10,569 nucleotides of DNA, from NCBI GenBank assembly GCA_017506845.1, contig JAFVMP010000183.1:1-10569 (forward strand). Reading direction: 5' to 3'. Below the pieces are notes generated by a model. It was not told where the DNA came from. It searched no databases and saw only the letters and a list, made by a program, of their open reading frames with translations. Positions within the stretch are counted from its first letter, which is position 1; each line of letters opens with the position of its first letter. Positions 8,156 to 10,569 of this stretch are shown here, piece by piece. The stretch comes from Campylobacter sp. Lineage in GTDB: Bacteria > Campylobacterota > Campylobacteria > Campylobacterales > Campylobacteraceae. The position numbers and the translations under genes are program-made.

Positions 8156-8186
8156 ATCTTAAAATAAATTCTTTCTCGTTATTTTA
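8156..8186 (-). promoter_or_regulatory. Candidate promoter region of the hyd operon
   Basis: Two minus-strand sequences fit a TAnnAT minus-10 box upstream of hydA: TAAAAT (8186-8181) and TAAGAT (8161-8156). They would give 5' leaders of roughly 45-50 and 20-25 nt before the ATG. Campylobacter sigma-70 promoters often lack a clear minus-35, and in such AT-rich DNA both could be chance. I see no clear FNR-type TTGAT-N4-ATCAA palindrome nearby. Confidence 0.3.
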
Positions 8187-8435
8187 CTATCATTTCACTT
8201 AAGAAAATTAATAAATAAAAATTAAATTTGAATTTTAAAGTTAAATTAATACAAATGGGCTAAAATCGGCTATTTTGCTACAAATTTAGGACTAAATAGA
8301 CAGTTTTTATTGCAAATTTAAAAAATAAAAAGTTAATCATACAAACTTTATCCCAGTTAAATTGAAGTATTAAATTCACTATTTAAATTTTATATATTAA
8401 TAAAATTAACAATACATATGCATAAAAATCCTTGG

Positions 8436-8449
8436 TACTGTTATAATTA
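8436..8449 (+). promoter_or_regulatory. Candidate plus-strand extended minus-10 promoter
   Basis: TACTGTTATAATTA contains a perfect TATAAT (8442-8447) preceded by TG and one base, which is the extended minus-10 form. No clear minus-35 hexamer is seen. It points away from hydA and toward the terminator-like hairpin at 8621-8653, with no gene behind it. If active it would make a short non-coding or antisense RNA. Chance occurrence in AT-rich DNA is possible. Confidence 0.35.
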
Positions 8450-8564
8450 TTAGGCTATTTTTCATCACATTTGTAAGACTGCATAAAACAAAAAACAAAT
8501 CACTGCAAATATCTAAAACAAAATATTATTAATTTCATACTTGCTAAACATAGGTCATCAAAAT

Positions 8565-8578
8565 TACTATTATAATTA
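8565..8578 (+). promoter_or_regulatory. Second candidate plus-strand minus-10 box, near-copy of the first
   Basis: TACTATTATAATTA matches the box at 8436-8449 in 13 of 14 bases and also contains a perfect TATAAT (8571-8576). It lies 129 bp from the first copy and in the same direction. The G-to-A difference removes the TG of the extended minus-10. It could be a second promoter or a duplicated protein-binding site. Confidence 0.3.
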
Positions 8579-8620
8579 GCACAGATAAATCTAAAAAAAT
8601 AATATACAAGAAAGTTATTT

Positions 8621-8653
8621 AAAAATTAAAGAGAGTATAGCCCTCTTTAATTT
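8621..8653 (-). terminator. Rho-independent terminator of the small gene at 8662-8889
   Basis: AAATTAAAGAG (8623-8633) and CTCTTTAATTT (8643-8653) form a perfect 11-bp stem with a 9-nt loop. Read on the minus strand the stem runs into TTTTT (8625-8621), and it begins 8 nt after the stop of the small gene. On the plus strand only TTT follows before GG, so termination in that direction would be weaker. Confidence 0.75.
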
Positions 8654-8661
8654 GGATAAAT

Positions 8662-8889
8662 TCAAGCATAAATATCTAGCTTGCCAAGCTTTAAAGCCTC
8701 ATTTTGAATAAATTGTGTAGGATTAGTTATTTTTGCAGATGCCTCTACATTTGGAGTTTGCATATTGATATCTGCTGTTTGACCAAATAGCTTTGCCATC
8801 ATATTTTGTTCGACATCGATTGACTTTTTTAGCACCATTGTGCTAGCTACTAAACTAGCCTCTGCACTTCCATTCATACCTGCTAACAT
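8662..8889 (-). CDS. Small 75-residue protein, possibly YjfB-like (putative motility protein)
   Basis: I do not recognise this with certainty. The N-terminal half (about 8-36) is a predicted helix rich in Ala, Ser, Val and Met with VLKKSIDVEQNMMAKLF. This resembles the YjfB putative-motility family, whose members have a K-K-x-x-D-x-x-x helix and often end in an LG-x-x-DI/V tail, as in LGKLDIYA here. There is no signal peptide, membrane segment or Cys. The ATG at 8889 follows AAGGAG with good spacing, and a strong terminator follows the stop, so it is a real gene. It lies 54 nt after metI, with its own candidate promoter in between, and could be transcribed alone or with metNI. A link to flagella is inference from the family name only. 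Confidence 0.7.
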   Translation of the reverse strand: MLAGMNGSAEASLVASTMVLKKSIDVEQNMMAKLFGQTADINMQTPNVEASAKITNPTQFIQNEALKLGKLDIYA

Positions 8890-8905
8890 TTTTAACTCCT
8901 TAAAA

Positions 8906-8931
8906 TTTAGTCATAAGTATAATCGACTAAA
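8906..8931 (-). promoter_or_regulatory. Candidate promoter with flanking inverted repeat upstream of the small gene
   Basis: TTTAGTC (8906-8912) and GACTAAA (8925-8931) are perfect 7-bp inverted arms separated by 12 bp, 19 bp from start to start, near two helical turns. Between the arms the minus strand has TATACT (8921-8916), a good sigma-70 minus-10. CGATTA (8925-8920) spans the edge of one arm and resembles the CGAT core of sigma-28 minus-10 boxes. The layout suits an operator over a promoter. Alternatively the stem followed by TTTT could be a weak terminator for metI. Confidence 0.4.
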
Positions 8932-8943
8932 ATATAAATTTAA

Positions 8944-9585
8944 TTATTTTTTAGTGATTTTATATAAAAAATTACCACTACTTTGAATTATTTGAACCAT
9001 TGCAATTAATATAATAACTGTATATGCCATAATATCTGGTCTAAAGCGTTGAAATCCATATCTCATAGCTACATCGCCAAGTCCGCCACCACCTACGGCA
9101 CCAGCCATAGCTGTAAAGCCAATTACTACTATTAATGTAAGAGTTATGGCATTTATAATGCTTGGTAAGGCTTCTATAAATATGACTTTAAATATTATTT
9201 GTGTTTTGGTAGCTCCATAGCTTAGGGCTGCTTCTATGATTCCATGATCTACTTCATTCATAGCATTTTCTATTAATCTAGCAATAAATGGCGCTGAGCC
9301 GATGGTAAGTGGAACAATAGCTGCAGTAGTACCAATACTAGTTCCAACAATAAATTTAGTAAATGGAAATAGGACAATTATAAGAATAATAAATGGAAAA
9401 CTTCTAAGCGTATTTACTATAATATCTAATACGTTATATATTGCTTTATTTGGTTTTAGGCCATTTTTATTAGTTATAACCAAAATAATAGCTAATCCAA
9501 GCCCAATTATAAAGGCTAAAAATGTAGATACAAATGTCATATATAAAGTATCAAGTGTTGCTTCAAGTAGTAATTTTGCTATCAT
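8944..9585 (-). CDS. metI: MetI, methionine ABC transporter permease
   Basis: Inner-membrane permease of the MetNIQ methionine importer. The 213 residues show about five hydrophobic helices (15-37, 52-74, 84-103, 142-162, 184-204). The cytoplasmic coupling loop [17 protein letters not shown] (118-134) is the EAA motif that docks on MetN. The segment [11 protein letters not shown] (60-70) and the glycine-rich [17 protein letters not shown] (165-181) are typical of MetI. The ATG overlaps the metN TGA (ATGA), indicating translational coupling, and the SD AAGGAGAT lies within the end of metN. Length is normal for the family. No substrate-binding protein gene follows it, so the complex must use a MetQ encoded elsewhere or upstream of the window (inference). 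Confidence 0.95.
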   Translation of the reverse strand: MIAKLLLEATLDTLYMTFVSTFLAFIIGLGLAIILVITNKNGLKPNKAIYNVLDIIVNTLRSFPFIILIIVLFPFTKFIVGTSIGTTAAIVPLTIGSAPFIARLIENAMNEVDHGIIEAALSYGATKTQIIFKVIFIEALPSIINAITLTLIVVIGFTAMAGAVGGGGLGDVAMRYGFQRFRPDIMAYTVIILIAMVQIIQSSGNFLYKITKK

Positions 9586-10550
9586 TTTATCTCCTTTATA
9601 ATCTCATATAGTGCACCTTTGTTTTTGATAAATTCCTCTACTTTTATCTCATCTTTTGGCTCTACATTGATAACTAAACTACCTAAAACCTTATCTCCAA
9701 GCTTTTCAAGTTTGCCCCAAACTATGTTAAAATCGATATTTAACTCTCTTGCCATATGTGTTATTATACTATGCATAGCTACATCAGGTGGAAAAAATAT
9801 CTTAATATTTACTCCATCATTAGGCAAAATCTCCTCTTCACCAAGGAATTTTTTCATATTTTCATTTGGATTTAAAAATAGCTCAACAATACTTCCAGAG
9901 TTGGTTATAACTCCACCTTCAAGCAAGATAGCTCTATTTGCTATGCTTTTTACCACATCCATCTCGTGAGTAACAATAACTATAGTAATACCTAAAGTTT
10001 GATTAATTTTAGCAAGCAAAGATAGAATTTGCTTTGTAGTATTTGGGTCTAGTGCGCTAGTAGCTTCATCGCTTAGTAGGATTTTTGGTTTTAGCGCTAA
10101 GGCTCTAGCTATGGCTACTCTTTGTTTTTGACCACCACTTAACTGGCTTGGATAGCTATTTGCCTTTGATTCTAGGCCGACTAGTTTTAGTAGCTCTTCA
10201 ACCCTGTTTTTAATATCATTTTTATTCCATCCCCACATAACTAGTGGCATAGCAACATTTTCAAATACGGTCTTTCTGCTCATTAAGGCAAAGTGTTGAA
10301 AAATCATCCCTATATCTTTTCTTAACTCTCTTAGACCTTGTTCATTTAGTTGCGAAATTTCTTTATCAAATACTTTTAGACTGCCATCTTGATAATCTTC
10401 AAGCCCATTAATGCAGCGTAAAAGCGTGCTTTTTCCAGCTCCGCTGTGACCAACAATAGCAAAAATTTCACCAGGCTTTATCTCGCAACTAACATCATTT
10501 ATAGTAAGATGTTTATCATAATATTTTTTTAGGTTTTTTATGCGTATCAA
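9582..10550 (-). CDS. metN: MetN, methionine ABC transporter ATP-binding protein
   Basis: Cytoplasmic ATPase that drives methionine import with MetI. Walker A GHSGAGKS is at 34-41, the Q-loop Gln at 85, the ABC signature LSGGQKQR at 137-144, Walker B ILLSDE ending at Glu162 and the switch His at 195. Residues about 248-322 form the C-terminal NIL domain, which in the family binds methionine and inhibits transport when the cell is replete. The start is TTG at 10550. An in-frame TAA lies only two codons upstream, and AAGGAT sits 5 nt before the TTG, so the start is well fixed despite the non-ATG codon. The 322 residues are complete, slightly shorter than the E. coli protein. It overlaps metI by 4 nt. 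Confidence 0.95.
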   Translation of the reverse strand: MIRIKNLKKYYDKHLTINDVSCEIKPGEIFAIVGHSGAGKSTLLRCINGLEDYQDGSLKVFDKEISQLNEQGLRELRKDIGMIFQHFALMSRKTVFENVAMPLVMWGWNKNDIKNRVEELLKLVGLESKANSYPSQLSGGQKQRVAIARALALKPKILLSDEATSALDPNTTKQILSLLAKINQTLGITIVIVTHEMDVVKSIANRAILLEGGVITNSGSIVELFLNPNENMKKFLGEEEILPNDGVNIKIFFPPDVAMHSIITHMARELNIDFNIVWGKLEKLGDKVLGSLVINVEPKDEIKVEEFIKNKGALYEIIKEIK

Positions 10551-10555
10551 CTCTT

Positions 10556-10561
10556 ATCCTT
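10556..10561 (-). promoter_or_regulatory. Ribosome binding site fixing the metN TTG start
   Basis: The minus strand reads AAGGAT, AAGAG, TTG. The SD-like hexamer is 5 nt from the TTG, and the in-frame stop TAA (10556-10554) excludes any longer reading. Confidence 0.65.
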
Positions 10562-10569
10562 TTGGCCTA

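Larger units (their letters stand above)
8127..8622. other. AT-rich intergenic region, about 500 bp, no convincing gene
   Basis: This region separates the terminator of the small gene at 8662-8889 from hydA. No open reading frame with a plausible ribosome binding site is seen on either strand. It contains the hydA leader, two near-identical plus-strand TATAAT boxes (8436-8449, 8565-8578), and a short GGCTA direct repeat (8258-8262, 8268-8272). It is much longer than other gaps in the window, so it could hold regulatory sites or a small RNA, but none is demonstrated. Confidence 0.6.

Noticed and set aside
8258..8280. GGCTA direct repeat and AAAAT/ATTTT symmetry as an operator
   Set aside because: The units are short, AT-biased and about 130 bp from hydA; not distinguishable from chance.
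8431..8447. Sigma-54 promoter around TTGGTACTG
   Set aside because: The minus-12 GC element is missing; only a partial minus-24 resemblance exists.
8418..8454. Tiny plus-strand ORF of 11 codons (MHKNPWYCYNY) in the intergenic region
   Set aside because: It has no Shine-Dalgarno and overlaps the candidate minus-10 box, so it is likely chance.
9302..9969. Plus-strand open frames opposite metI and metN
   Set aside because: They are shadows of low-complexity AT-rich coding sequence, with no homology or RBS.

Overview
The window reads as part of a Campylobacterota (epsilonproteobacterial) chromosome, most likely Campylobacter. It is visibly AT-rich, its gene order is that of Wolinella/Helicobacter/Campylobacter-type hydABCDE uptake hydrogenases, and the proteins have Campylobacter-like composition. 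All genes I can support lie on the minus strand, so the window is best read from right to left. The genus is an inference; no rRNA or other taxonomic marker is present.

Right end (10550 to 8944): metN and metI, the ATPase and permease of a D/L-methionine ABC importer, overlap by 4 nt. No substrate-binding protein gene (metQ) is present downstream. They are followed by a 75-residue gene (8889-8662) resembling the YjfB-type putative motility small proteins. It has its own candidate promoter, a 7-bp inverted repeat across that promoter, and a clear Rho-independent terminator (8653-8621).

Middle (8622 to 8127): about 500 bp of very AT-rich DNA without a convincing gene. It holds two near-identical plus-strand TATAAT boxes and, near 8127, the probable leader and promoter of the hydrogenase operon.

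Left three quarters (8126 to 1): a tightly packed operon, hydA - hydB - hydC - hydD - hydE - hypF - hypB (hypB cut by the window edge). HydA (Tat-exported Fe-S small subunit), HydB (NiFe large subunit) and HydC (di-haem cytochrome b anchor) form a membrane-bound periplasmic H2-uptake hydrogenase that passes electrons to menaquinone. HydD is the nickel-checking endopeptidase that trims HydB. HypF makes the CN ligand precursor from carbamoyl phosphate. HypB is the GTPase of nickel insertion and carries an N-terminal CxxCGC site followed by a His-rich stretch. HydE, encoded between hydD and hypF, reads as a shortened and catalytically stripped HypF relative. Most junctions are overlaps or gaps of 0 to 14 nt, so structural and maturation proteins are probably translationally coupled.

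The most interesting points are the HydE/HypF paralogy, a GC-rich hairpin at the start of hydD, the isolated small gene with its promoter architecture, and the twin plus-strand promoter-like boxes in the large intergenic region. I see no CRISPR array, insertion sequence, tRNA or rRNA, and no clear evidence of a wholly new system.
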